From contig NZ_JAGEMK010000002.1 in NCBI RefSeq assembly GCF_017565425.1, positions 310,001 through 374,000 on the forward strand: a stretch of DNA of 64,000 bases, in the 5' to 3' direction. The notes beneath the pieces were generated by a model, which ran no database searches, was not told the DNA's origin, and saw only the letters and a program-made list of their open reading frames with translations. This DNA is from Actinotalea soli. Lineage in GTDB: Bacteria > Actinomycetota > Actinomycetes > Actinomycetales > Cellulomonadaceae. Numbering within the stretch: position 1 is the stretch's first letter; each line of letters begins with the position of its first letter. This document shows, in pieces, positions 28,001-35,290 of this stretch. A program made the translations under genes and the position numbers.

Positions 28001-28372
28001 GTGAGCAACGTGCCTGCTGAGCTGAAGTACACCGCCGAGCACGAGTGGGTCCGTGAGGGCACCCCCGTCACCATCGGCATCACCGAGAACGCCGCCGAGG
28101 CCCTCGGCGAGCTGGTCTTCATCGAGCTGCCTGCCGTGGGCGACCGCATCACCGCGGGGACCGTGTGCGGCGAGGTCGAGTCGACCAAGTCCGTCTCGGA
28201 GATCTACGCCCCCGTCACCGGCACCGTGGCCGAGGTCAACCAGGCCGTGGTCGACGAGCCCCAGCTGGTCAACAACGAGCCCTACGCGGCCGGCTGGCTG
28301 CTGCGGGTCGACGTCGAGGACGCCACGGGGCTGCTCAGCGCCGAGGAGTACTCGGCGCTGCTCGACGCCTGA
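28001..28372 (+). CDS. gcvH: Glycine cleavage system H-protein
   Basis: 123 aa, usual length. The lipoylation lysine is in CGEVESTKSVSEIYAP. The N-terminus (ELKYTAEHEWV) and C-terminus (NNEPYAAGWLLRVD) match the family. It shuttles the aminomethyl group between P, T and L proteins. GTG start with GAGGAG upstream. No gcvL/lpd gene is nearby. A GC palindrome CCCCGCGCGGGG at 28380-28391 follows the stop and may end transcription. Confidence 0.97.
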   Translation: MSNVPAELKYTAEHEWVREGTPVTIGITENAAEALGELVFIELPAVGDRITAGTVCGEVESTKSVSEIYAPVTGTVAEVNQAVVDEPQLVNNEPYAAGWLLRVDVEDATGLLSAEEYSALLDA

Positions 28373-28478
28373 GCCGAGGCCCCGCGCGGGGGCGCCCCGA
28401 GCCGTCGCCGGCCCCCCGCGCACGCCCCGGACGCGGCAAATCCACTGCTCCGATCAGGTGAACCTCTCACTCGATACG

Positions 28479-28490
28479 GTGATGTATCAC
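28479..28490. promoter_or_regulatory. Operator-like dyad in the 28373-28673 intergenic region
   Basis: GTGAT-GT-ATCAC, a 5-bp dyad with 2-bp spacer, in a locally AT-richer stretch upstream of the LuxR-type gene. Nearby TCACGGTGATCATG (28532-28545) resembles half of it. No other gene is seen in this 300-bp interval. Confidence 0.3.
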
Positions 28491-28673
28491 GCTCCCGTGA
28501 CCTGCGGCAACGCCCGTCCGGGGGGTTGAAATCTCACGGTGATCATGGTCCGCAACCCCAGAGTCGCGAAATCGCGGGTGAAAACCGCGTCATGGCGGGT
28601 GAACTCACCGCTCTCTTCAGGTGTCAGCACGATTCGCGGAGCCCCCCAGCGCCGCCGCCCCCTGGAGATTCTC

Positions 28674-28910
28674 ATGACGATGGAACTGCAGCACATGCTC
28701 CCCACGCAGCGTTCGGCCGAGCCCCTCACCCGCCGTGAGCGCGTGATCCTCTCGAACCTCGACGAGGACGTCACCCTCGAGGAGATCGCCTCCAAGCTCT
28801 TCGTCACGCGCAACACCGTGAAGTCGCAGGTGCGCAGCGTCTACAAGAAGCTCGGCGTCTCCACCCGGGCCGACGCCGTGGCCTGCGCCCGCGAGTTCGG
28901 CCTCCGCTGA
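28674..28910 (+). CDS. Stand-alone LuxR-type HTH protein
   Basis: 78 aa, little more than a GerE/LuxR C-terminal HTH: LTRRERVILSNLDEDVTLEEIASKLFVTRNTVKSQVRSVYKKLGV. The receiver or sensor domain normal for LuxR proteins is absent, so activity may be set by its level or by a partner. ATG 28674 has GGAG 8 nt upstream; an in-frame ATG at 28539 would add a 45-residue low-complexity extension without a ribosome binding site. Target genes unknown. Confidence 0.8.
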   Translation: MTMELQHMLPTQRSAEPLTRRERVILSNLDEDVTLEEIASKLFVTRNTVKSQVRSVYKKLGVSTRADAVACAREFGLR

Positions 28911-29062
28911 TCGGCTGCCTGGCGGTCCGGCGACCGGCCGTCACGGCCGGAGCGACAGCGGGCTGCAGGCGTGTCTGCGAGGCCCGTCACGCGGACCGAC
29001 GACGGCGCGGGTAGTGTCGAAGCGCTCAGTCTCCGGCCCGCCACGGGCCTCGTCCGAGGCAG

Positions 29063-29617
29063 GTGAACGTGGACCGTCCGGCCGTCCCGTCGCCGGGCGA
29101 TGAGCACTGGGCGCCGGACCTCCTGGTCCTCGCCCGACGCACCCTGACCTACGCGGGTCGGCTGCTGGTCGAGCTCGAGCCCGACGGCACCGTGTTCCAG
29201 CACTCCCCGCTCGCCGGCATGGCGGCGGTCGAGCAGCGCTACCCGTCCTGGGCGATGGGGCCCTTCGGACGGATCGAGCCCGAGCACGCGCTCCCCGCGG
29301 CTGCCGGCGTCTTCGCCCTGGTGCAGGGCGGGACGGTGCGATACGTCGGGGCCTCGACGCACCTGGAACGAACCTTCGGCGTACGTCACGGTCTGGGGGA
29401 CATCTCGCGCCGGGACTGCCAGCAGGCCACCGCCGAGGAGCGGTGCCGCCTCAACCGGCTCGTGGTGGCCGAGGCCCGTGCGGGGCGCACGGTCGACCTC
29501 TACGTCCTGGCCACCGGCCGGGTCAGCCGGTGGCGGCGCAGCACCGGTGAGGACCCCACCCTCCTCGCGGCCGAGCTCGCCGAGGCCGCCCACGGGTCCT
29601 GGCACCTGCCCCGCTGA
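29063..29617 (+). CDS. GIY-YIG-like domain protein
   Basis: 184 aa. From about residue 83 the text GVFALVQGGTVRYVGASTHLERTF, then ISRRDCQQ and EERCRLNRLVVAEARAGRTVDLYVL follows the layout of small GIY-YIG proteins (strand, strand, YxG.S..L..R.., then an N/R-rich helix). The tyrosine of GIY is replaced by Phe, and the nuclease arginine/glutamate pair is uncertain, so it may be non-catalytic. The first 80 residues are unique. The GTG start is the first of two close GTGs. Confidence 0.55.
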   Translation: MNVDRPAVPSPGDEHWAPDLLVLARRTLTYAGRLLVELEPDGTVFQHSPLAGMAAVEQRYPSWAMGPFGRIEPEHALPAAAGVFALVQGGTVRYVGASTHLERTFGVRHGLGDISRRDCQQATAEERCRLNRLVVAEARAGRTVDLYVLATGRVSRWRRSTGEDPTLLAAELAEAAHGSWHLPR

Positions 29618-29643
29618 GGCGGCACGTCAGCCACACTGGTCCC

Positions 29644-30084
29644 ATGAGCCGCGCAGACCGCCCCGTCCTGGTGGTCGCCGCCGCCCTCGTCGACGACCTC
29701 GACGCCCCGCGCCGCCTGCTCGCCGCGCGTCGTCACCGCCCGACCGCCCTGGCAGGCCGCTGGGAGTTCCCGGGCGGCAAGGTCGACCCGGGTGAGGGCC
29801 CGGTCGAGGCCCTGCACCGGGAGATCCGTGAGGAGCTCGGGGTCGAGGTCGAGCTCGGTGCCGAGCTGCCCGGACCGGAGGACGGCGCCTGGCCCATCTC
29901 CACCCGGTACCGCCTGCGTCTGTGGGCCGCCCGCACCGACGGCGAACCTCAGCCCCTCGTCGAGCACGACGCGTTGACCTGGCTCGAGCCGGGTGCATGG
30001 CTCTCGGTCGACTGGCTGGACGCCGACGTCGCGATCGTCGAGGCCCTCGCCGAGCGGGCCCGGCTCGCGGGAGGGCTGCGCTGA
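29644..30084 (+). CDS. Nudix hydrolase (MutT-like)
   Basis: 146 aa. A complete Nudix box (GGKVDPGE then ALHREIREELGV) matches GX5EX7REUXEEXGU. Together with the short length and WLSVDWLDADVAIV at the C-terminus this suggests an 8-oxo-dGTP or related nucleotide pyrophosphatase that cleans the pool. ATG 6 nt after CACACT, a leaderless-type start. Followed after 2 bp by a DUF4287/START-like gene. Confidence 0.88.
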   Translation: MSRADRPVLVVAAALVDDLDAPRRLLAARRHRPTALAGRWEFPGGKVDPGEGPVEALHREIREELGVEVELGAELPGPEDGAWPISTRYRLRLWAARTDGEPQPLVEHDALTWLEPGAWLSVDWLDADVAIVEALAERARLAGGLR

Positions 30085-30086
30085 CC

Positions 30087-30641
30087 ATGGTCAAGGACCC
30101 GCTGCGCCGCCAGGCCGACGCGATCGGCGACCGAGCCGTGGTCGAGCGCACGGGCCGTGGGCGTGCCGAGTGGTTCGAGCTGCTCGATGCCGCGGGGGCG
30201 CGCACCTGGGGCCACACGGCCATCGCCCGCTGGTTGACCACCGAGCACGAGGTCGACGGCTGGTGGGCCCAGTCGGTGACCGTCGCCTACGAGCAGGCCC
30301 GGGGCCTGCGGGCGCCCGGGCAGCGCCCCGACGGCACCTTCGAGGCGAGCGTGAGCCGGGCGATGGACGCCACCCCCGAGGCCTGCCAGGCCTGGTTCCT
30401 CGAGGAGGAGCGACTCGCCCGCTGGCTCGACGTCGTCCCCGAGCTGCGCGGGGTGAGCCGCACGATCCGCTGGACGTGGACCGACGGCACCCGCGTCACC
30501 GTCTCCTTCCAGCCGCTGCCGCAGGGCCGCACCCGCGTCACGGTGACCCACCACGGCCTGCCTGACGGCGAGGCGCTGGTCGGCCTCAAGGACTCCTGGT
30601 CCGCGAGGCTCGACGCCCTGCGGGAGCTGATCGCCGGCTGA
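30087..30641 (+). CDS. DUF4287/SRPBCC (AHSA1-like) domain protein
   Basis: 184 aa in two parts: an N-terminal DUF4287-type helical domain (LLDAAGARTWGHTAIARWLTTEHEVDGWWAQSVTVAYEQARG, residues about 30-75) and a C-terminal START/SRPBCC-like beta region (TPEACQAWFLEEERLARWL to TRVTVTHHGLPDGE). SRPBCC folds bind hydrophobic ligands; no ligand is known here. Lies 2 bp after the Nudix stop, so co-transcribed. Confidence 0.75.
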   Translation: MVKDPLRRQADAIGDRAVVERTGRGRAEWFELLDAAGARTWGHTAIARWLTTEHEVDGWWAQSVTVAYEQARGLRAPGQRPDGTFEASVSRAMDATPEACQAWFLEEERLARWLDVVPELRGVSRTIRWTWTDGTRVTVSFQPLPQGRTRVTVTHHGLPDGEALVGLKDSWSARLDALRELIAG

Positions 30642-30650
30642 GGGCCGGGC

Positions 30651-31619
30651 TCAGGCCACCCGGTCGGCGAGGGTGTCGTTCGCCTCGCACCAGGCCTCGA
30701 CCATGCGCGGGCCGCCGTGACCCTCGTCCTCGACCACCACCAAGGTGCTCGCGGGCCACCGCTGGTGCAGCAGCCACGGCGTGCTCGCGGGTCCGCTCAC
30801 GTCGAGCCGACCGTGGATCAGCCACGCGGGGAGGTGCGCGATCTCGGCGACGCGGTCCAGGACCGGCGGCTCGAGGAAGCCGTCGTGGGCCCAGTAGTGG
30901 GTGACCAGGGTCGCGAACGGGACCGCCCAGGCCTCGTCCTGCCAGCTGGGGTCCCGGTGCAGGCCGCCCGCACCGATCGACACGTGCGTGTCCTCCCACG
31001 CGCCCCACGCGCTCGCGGCGGCCCGGCGGACGGCGGGGTCCGGGTCGCGCATCAGGGCCGCGTAGGCCTCGACGAGCCGACCCTGGCCGCGACGGTACCC
31101 GGGGGCGGCGAGCTCGGCGTGGGTGGCTAGCCGGTCCCACGCCTCGGGGTACAGGGTGCCCACACCCTCGGTGATCCAGTCGACCTCAGCCCGGCGGGTG
31201 GTGGTCACCGCCATGAGCACGAGCCCGAGGGTGCGCCCGGGGTGGGCCTGGGCGTACGCCAGGGCCAGGGTCGAGCCCCAGGAGACGCCGTTGAGCACCC
31301 AGGCCTCGACCCCCCGGTCCCGCCGCAGCAGCTCCATGTCCGCGACCAGGCGTGCGGTGGTGTTCGCGTCGAGGTCGTGCGCGGGGTCCCCGGCCCGTGG
31401 CGTCGACCGCCCGCAGCCGCGCTGCTCGAAGGCCAGGACGCGGAAGCGTTCGGGATCGAGCTTCATCGTGTAGCCGCCCGCGCCCAGCCCCCCACCCGGG
31501 CCGCCGTGGACGTACAGGGCGGGGATGCCCCGGGGGTTCCCCGACTCCTCCCAGTAGACCGACTGACCGCCGCCGACGTCGAGGAGCCCGGAGGTGTGCG
31601 GAACGGCCCGAGGATGCAT
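30651..31619 (-). CDS. pip: Proline iminopeptidase-like alpha/beta hydrolase
   Basis: 322 aa. HGGPGGG forms the oxyanion hole; the nucleophile Ser is in GVSWGSTLALAYA; Asp in HGRLDVSGP and His in DEGHGG complete the triad. This signature is that of prolyl aminopeptidases, which remove N-terminal proline in the cytoplasm. ATG lies 7 nt after TAGGGT (leaderless). Ends 9 bp from the convergent SRPBCC gene. Confidence 0.9.
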   Translation of the reverse strand: MHPRAVPHTSGLLDVGGGQSVYWEESGNPRGIPALYVHGGPGGGLGAGGYTMKLDPERFRVLAFEQRGCGRSTPRAGDPAHDLDANTTARLVADMELLRRDRGVEAWVLNGVSWGSTLALAYAQAHPGRTLGLVLMAVTTTRRAEVDWITEGVGTLYPEAWDRLATHAELAAPGYRRGQGRLVEAYAALMRDPDPAVRRAAASAWGAWEDTHVSIGAGGLHRDPSWQDEAWAVPFATLVTHYWAHDGFLEPPVLDRVAEIAHLPAWLIHGRLDVSGPASTPWLLHQRWPASTLVVVEDEGHGGPRMVEAWCEANDTLADRVA

Positions 31620-31659
31620 GGCGCCGACCCTAGCGAGGGCGGACCGGCAGACTGTCGCC

Positions 31660-31761
31660 ATGATCACCGCACAGGAGCTGCTGCACGTGCTCGAGGAGCT
31701 CACGCAGCACCACGGTCAGATGGAGCTCACCCGCGACGCGCTGCTGGCTTCGCCCCGGTGA
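31660..31761 (+). pseudogene. DinB-like C-terminal fragment (33 codons)
   Basis: Short frame with HVLEELTQHHGQMELTRDALL, which looks like the last helix of DinB/DUF664 four-helix proteins, where a metal-ligand His sits in a similar place. It has a start codon 6 nt after CAGACT, but lacks the preceding 120 or so residues. Its 3-prime end overlaps the convergent glycosylase gene. Probably the residue of a deleted DinB gene, or a recently originated micro-ORF. Confidence 0.4.
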
Positions 31762-32326
31762 CCACCGGGCACCCCGCCAGGTGGTCGTCGACGAGCCCGC
31801 AGGCCTGCATCGCCGCGTAGGCCGTGGTCGGGCCGACGAACCGGAACCCGACCGCCTTGAGCTCGCGGGCCAGCGCCCGGGACTCCTCGGTCTGAGCGGG
31901 CAGCTCGGCGAAGGTCTCGAGCCGGTGGGTGCGAGGCTCAGGGGCGTGGGACCACATCAGGTCGGTCAGGGTCCGGTCGGCCTCCCACAGCGCGAGCAGG
32001 GCGCGGGCGTTGGCGATGGTCGCGTGGATCTTGGCGCGGTTCCGGACGATCCCTGCGTCGGCCAGCAGCCGGGCGACGTCGTCCTCGTCGAAGCGGGCGA
32101 CCTGCTCGGGGTCGAACCCTGCGAAGGCCGACCGGAAGGCCGGGCGCTTGCGCAGGATCGTGATCCAGGCGAGGCCTGACTGGAAGGCCTCGAGGCACAC
32201 CCGTTCGTACAGCTCCTGCTCACCGCGGACCGGCAGGCCCCACTCGGAGTCGTGGTACTCGGCGTAGAGCGGGTCACCGTCGCCGAAGCAGCGACCGGTC
32301 ACCTCCGCGGGAGGGGCGTCGGGCAC
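31727..32326 (-). CDS. tag: DNA-3-methyladenine glycosylase I
   Basis: 199 aa, full length. It excises 3-methyladenine from alkylated DNA. Signatures: RCFGDGDPLYAEYHDSEWG, the LEAFQSGLAWITILRKR segment containing the conserved Glu, and FVGPTTAYAAMQACGLVDDHLAGC with the C-terminal zinc ligands. GTG start. The C-terminus overlaps the DinB-like fragment on the other strand. Confidence 0.95.
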   Translation of the reverse strand: MPDAPPAEVTGRCFGDGDPLYAEYHDSEWGLPVRGEQELYERVCLEAFQSGLAWITILRKRPAFRSAFAGFDPEQVARFDEDDVARLLADAGIVRNRAKIHATIANARALLALWEADRTLTDLMWSHAPEPRTHRLETFAELPAQTEESRALARELKAVGFRFVGPTTAYAAMQACGLVDDHLAGCPVVTGAKPAARRG

Positions 32327-32337
32327 GGGGGTGGGGG

Positions 32338-32550
32338 TCAGAGCCCGTCCCGGCGGCGGACAGCCATCTGGGGGTAGGGGTCCTCGACGGTCACCTCGGC
32401 CGGGGCGTCGTCGGCGTCGACCGCCAGGAGCCCGTGGTGGACGGCACCGAGCACGCGGGCGTCGGGGGCTGCGGTGGGCGTGCGAAGTGCGTGGCGGGCC
32501 TCGGCGACCGCAACCTCGTCACCGGTCTGGGGACGATGATGGCTGAGCAT
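32338..32550 (-). CDS. Small hypothetical protein
   Basis: 70 aa from ATG 32550, preceded at exactly 6 nt by TACATT, the leaderless arrangement common here. Composition is Ala/Asp/Val-rich; no TM, no known motif. It ends 11 bp upstream of the glycosylase start on the same strand. Unrecognised; could be a real small protein or chance. Confidence 0.4.
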   Translation of the reverse strand: MLSHHRPQTGDEVAVAEARHALRTPTAAPDARVLGAVHHGLLAVDADDAPAEVTVEDPYPQMAVRRRDGL

Positions 32551-32688
32551 GTCCAAAATGTACCCACCACGAGGGGGTCAAGGGCACCCCACGTCCGATC
32601 CTCGGCGTGGCGCTCGTCCCGTGGCCCCCGACGCCGTCGCCGCGGACGGGACACCGTCGGGCTTGTGGCGTCACCTACGGTGGCGGTC

Positions 32689-32889
32689 ATGAAGCGGTGG
32701 CAGAGGGTCCGGGTCGTGGTGCTGAACACCGTCATCCTGCTGCTAGGCCTCGCGGGGATCGGGTGGCAGGTCTACCGGAACCTCGCGCAGGACGTGCCGT
32801 ACGTGTGGCCCCCGCTGATCTTCAACGGGGTGATGGTGGTGGTCGCCCTCGGGCTCCTCGCCTACGTGCTGCGGACCCCCGCGGAGTAG
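32689..32889 (+). CDS. Small membrane protein, two TM helices
   Basis: 66 aa: basic N-terminus (MKRWQRVR), TM1 VVVLNTVILLLGLAGIGWQVY, short loop, TM2 LIFNGVMVVVALGLLAYVL. The ATG is 7 nt after TACGGT (leaderless). Unknown function; similar two-TM proteins are frequent in actinobacteria. Confidence 0.65.
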   Translation: MKRWQRVRVVVLNTVILLLGLAGIGWQVYRNLAQDVPYVWPPLIFNGVMVVVALGLLAYVLRTPAE

Positions 32890-32992
32890 CGGCCGGGTCC
32901 GGACCGCAGGCTGGAGCGAGTGCGCGGAGGGGTGTCCGGGTGGTGCATCCTGTGTCCCGCCCGCCTCACCTGCCGACCTCGGAGCTGACACC

Positions 32993-33667
32993 GTGACCCG
33001 CCATCGCCTCCTCCTCCCCGCGGCTGCGATCGCGCTGCTCGTCGGTCTCGCCGGCTGCACCGACGCGGACAGCACCGACGAGGCCCCGGCGCCCACCGAC
33101 TCCGCCGCCGCGGAGTCGGGCGAGGCTCCGGACGAGGCCGGTGACGCTGGCCAGGAGGGGTCGGGCGAGGACTCTGGCGTGCGGGGGACGACGGACGCCG
33201 TGCTCGCGGAGCAGACCTTCGACGCGGGGGCCGAGGGTGAGGGGGAGGACAATCCTGGCGGCACCGTGACCGCGATGGTGCGTTCGCTCGAGGTCTCCGG
33301 GGAGACGATGACCCTGCGCTGGGCGATGCGCTGGGACCACGACGAGGCCGCCGACGACGCGGCCGTGAGCATGTACGACCTCGGGATGTCGGCGCTGCCG
33401 CAGCTGACCGACACCGTGAACCTCAAGCAGTACCTGCCTCTGTGCACCAAGGGCTCGTGGCAGGGCGGCATGCTCGACAGCCAGCAGTGCGGCTACAACG
33501 CGCTCGTGTCGCCGCGGAACGCGATCTACGCCGAGCTGCCCAACCACGCGGTCGTCGAGGGCTGGGCCGTCTTCGCGGCCCCGCAGGACGACGGCGCGTC
33601 CTTCGACCTCCCCATCTCGGAGAAGACGCCCAGCTTCGCAGGCCTGACCCCGCTCGAGGTCGACTGA
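32993..33667 (+). CDS. Lipoprotein of unknown function
   Basis: 224 aa. Signal peptide with lipobox LAGC (Cys near residue 22), then an acidic, Asp/Glu/Ala-rich linker of about 45 residues, then a beta-rich domain (GTVTAMVRSLEVSGETMTLRWAMRWD). Two Cys near residues 141 and 158 (PLCTKGSW, SQQCGY) may form a disulfide. GTG start after GGAGCTGACACC. The stop overlaps the start of the OmpA-domain gene (TGATG), so the pair probably works together in the envelope. Confidence 0.75.
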   Translation: MTRHRLLLPAAAIALLVGLAGCTDADSTDEAPAPTDSAAAESGEAPDEAGDAGQEGSGEDSGVRGTTDAVLAEQTFDAGAEGEGEDNPGGTVTAMVRSLEVSGETMTLRWAMRWDHDEAADDAAVSMYDLGMSALPQLTDTVNLKQYLPLCTKGSWQGGMLDSQQCGYNALVSPRNAIYAELPNHAVVEGWAVFAAPQDDGASFDLPISEKTPSFAGLTPLEVD

Positions 33668-34263
33668 TGCGGCGACACCTCGTGGGACCCGGGCTCGCCG
33701 CGGTGCTCGTGCTCGCCCCGATGGCCATGCCCGCCGCGGCGACGACCGACCCGGACCTCGACCGGCTCGAGGAGGCCGAGATCACCGGTGCGATGCTCGA
33801 CGACGCGGTCGTGGACCTGGCCGGCACGGCTCGGGACGCGGTGCTGCCCCTGGTCGTCGAGGGTTCGGTGACCGGCGTCGAACGGACCGTCGAGACGGAG
33901 GAGGAGACCGTCGTGACCCTCACCAGCGATCTCCTCTTCGCGTTCGGGAAGGCTGACCTGACACCGGCCTCCTCCGCCGCGATCGCCGAGCTCCTGGACG
34001 GGGTGCCCCAGGACGCCGCGGTCGAGGTCGACGGCTACACCGACTCCCTCGGTGGGGACGAGATCAACCTCCCGCTCTCGGAGAGCCGGGCCCAGGCCGT
34101 CGCCGACGCCATCGCTGCCGCGCGCCCCGACCTGGTGCTCACGGTCGAGGGGCACGGCAGCGCGGACCCGGTCGCGCCCAACGAGGCCGACGGCGCGGAC
34201 AACCCCGGTGGGCGCGCCCAGAACCGGCGGGTCGAGCTGACCTACCCGACCTCGCCGGCCTGA
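33667..34263 (+). CDS. OmpA C-terminal domain protein
   Basis: 198 aa. Signal peptide (ending AMPAAA), a short linker, then an OmpA-like peptidoglycan-binding domain: VTLTSDLLFAFGKADLTPASSAAI, DGYTDSLGGDEINLPLSESRAQAV and GRAQNRRVELTY. In Gram-positives such proteins bind cell-wall peptidoglycan outside the membrane. Overlaps the upstream lipoprotein gene. The 3-prime end overlaps the SPFH gene on the opposite strand by 22 bp. Confidence 0.9.
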   Translation: MRRHLVGPGLAAVLVLAPMAMPAAATTDPDLDRLEEAEITGAMLDDAVVDLAGTARDAVLPLVVEGSVTGVERTVETEEETVVTLTSDLLFAFGKADLTPASSAAIAELLDGVPQDAAVEVDGYTDSLGGDEINLPLSESRAQAVADAIAAARPDLVLTVEGHGSADPVAPNEADGADNPGGRAQNRRVELTYPTSPA

Positions 34264-34928
34264 GACCCGACCCGTCGACCCGAGGGGTCGGCGGACAGGA
34301 CCACCGTCGCGCCCCCGGCCTCGACGGCCTGCAGGGTGCGCAGCTGGAGCAGCCCGGGGTGCGCGTCGACGAGCTTGGCGGCGTTGGCCAGCGCCCGGGT
34401 GGCGGCGACCTCGGACCGCGCACGCTCGAGGGCCGCCAGGCCCTGCGCCCGTGCTGTCGCGAGGTCGGTGGCCGCCCGGCGGACCTCGGCCGGGACCACG
34501 ACGTCGCGGAGCACGGCCGCGTCGACGGCCATACCGACCCCGGCTGCCGACGCCGCGACCGCGGGGAGAAGTTCGTCGGGGACCTGCGCGCGCTCGGCGA
34601 GCAGCTCCTCGAGGGTCCGGCTCGTGACGGCCTCACGGAGGGCGACCTGCAGGGCCGTGTACACGAAGCCCTCGGGCCCCTCGACCGCCTCGTGCCAGGT
34701 GCGCGGCGCGGCGACGCGGGTGACGGCCGCGAGGCTCACCCTGACCTGCAGGCCGTCCCCGGTCACGACCTCCTGCAGAGGCACCACGACCTGCTGCGGG
34801 CGGATCGTGACCCGCACGACCCTCCGCCGCCACCGGCGGACCTGGTGCGCGCCGGGGTCGAGCTCACGCTCGAAGCCCCCGTCCCGGTACACCAGGACCC
34901 GTTCCCACTCTCGAACGACCACACGCAC
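34242..34928 (-). CDS. SPFH/Band 7 domain protein
   Basis: 228 aa. Starts VRVVVREWERVLVYRDGGFERELDPGAHQ, followed by IRPQQVVVPLQEVVTGDGLQVRVSLAA and FVYTALQVALREAVTSRTLEELL, which is the slipin/stomatin-type SPFH domain; the C-terminal helix ARAQGLAALERARSEVAATRALANAAKLV is the usual coiled coil. Unlike classical slipins there is no N-terminal TM helix. GTG 34928 is preceded by GGAAGGAGGG, which sets the start. Role likely in membrane microdomain organisation (inference). Confidence 0.8.
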   Translation of the reverse strand: MRVVVREWERVLVYRDGGFERELDPGAHQVRRWRRRVVRVTIRPQQVVVPLQEVVTGDGLQVRVSLAAVTRVAAPRTWHEAVEGPEGFVYTALQVALREAVTSRTLEELLAERAQVPDELLPAVAASAAGVGMAVDAAVLRDVVVPAEVRRAATDLATARAQGLAALERARSEVAATRALANAAKLVDAHPGLLQLRTLQAVEAGGATVVLSADPSGRRVGSQAGEVG

Positions 34929-35290
34929 TGCTCGACCCTCCTTCCCGTCCGGTCCGCCGTCCCTCGGTCGGTCCCGTCCTGCCGCGGCGCGCGCCGACCG
35001 CGTGCCGGCCGACGCGCGGTCGGGCAGCCGCGGGGGACCTCCCGGCGAACCGGGGGCCGCAGACCACGGCTGCGCCGGGTGACCGCGCGCCGGACGGCGT
35101 CGGGAGTCGAACCCGAGCGCGTGAGAGGCGCTGCTCCTGGCAGAGCCCCGGGTCGACGCGCAGGACCCGCGACGGCGACGCCGCCCGGCTGCTGACCCGG
35201 AGCGAGAAGGACCGTAGCCCGGAGCGGGCGCGGGAGGCGCGGGATTATCCGGATGGTCACCGGGGCGGTGGGGCCGTCGGCCCGCGGCCC
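34929..35290. other. Intergenic region without a convincing gene
   Basis: About 360 bp. Open frames on both strands are extensions of neighbours and lack family character. On the minus strand 35101-35132 reads like an anticodon arm (loop CTCTCAC) directly joined to a T arm (CGGG-TTCGACT-CCCG), but without variable loop, D arm or acceptor stem, so not a functional tRNA. Confidence 0.5.

Noticed and set aside
28380-28391. Intrinsic terminator after gcvH
   Set aside because: Palindrome is GC-only without a T-tract; may act with Rho but not called as a terminator.
35101-35132. tRNA gene on the minus strand
   Set aside because: No variable loop, D arm or matching acceptor stem, so not annotated as tRNA.
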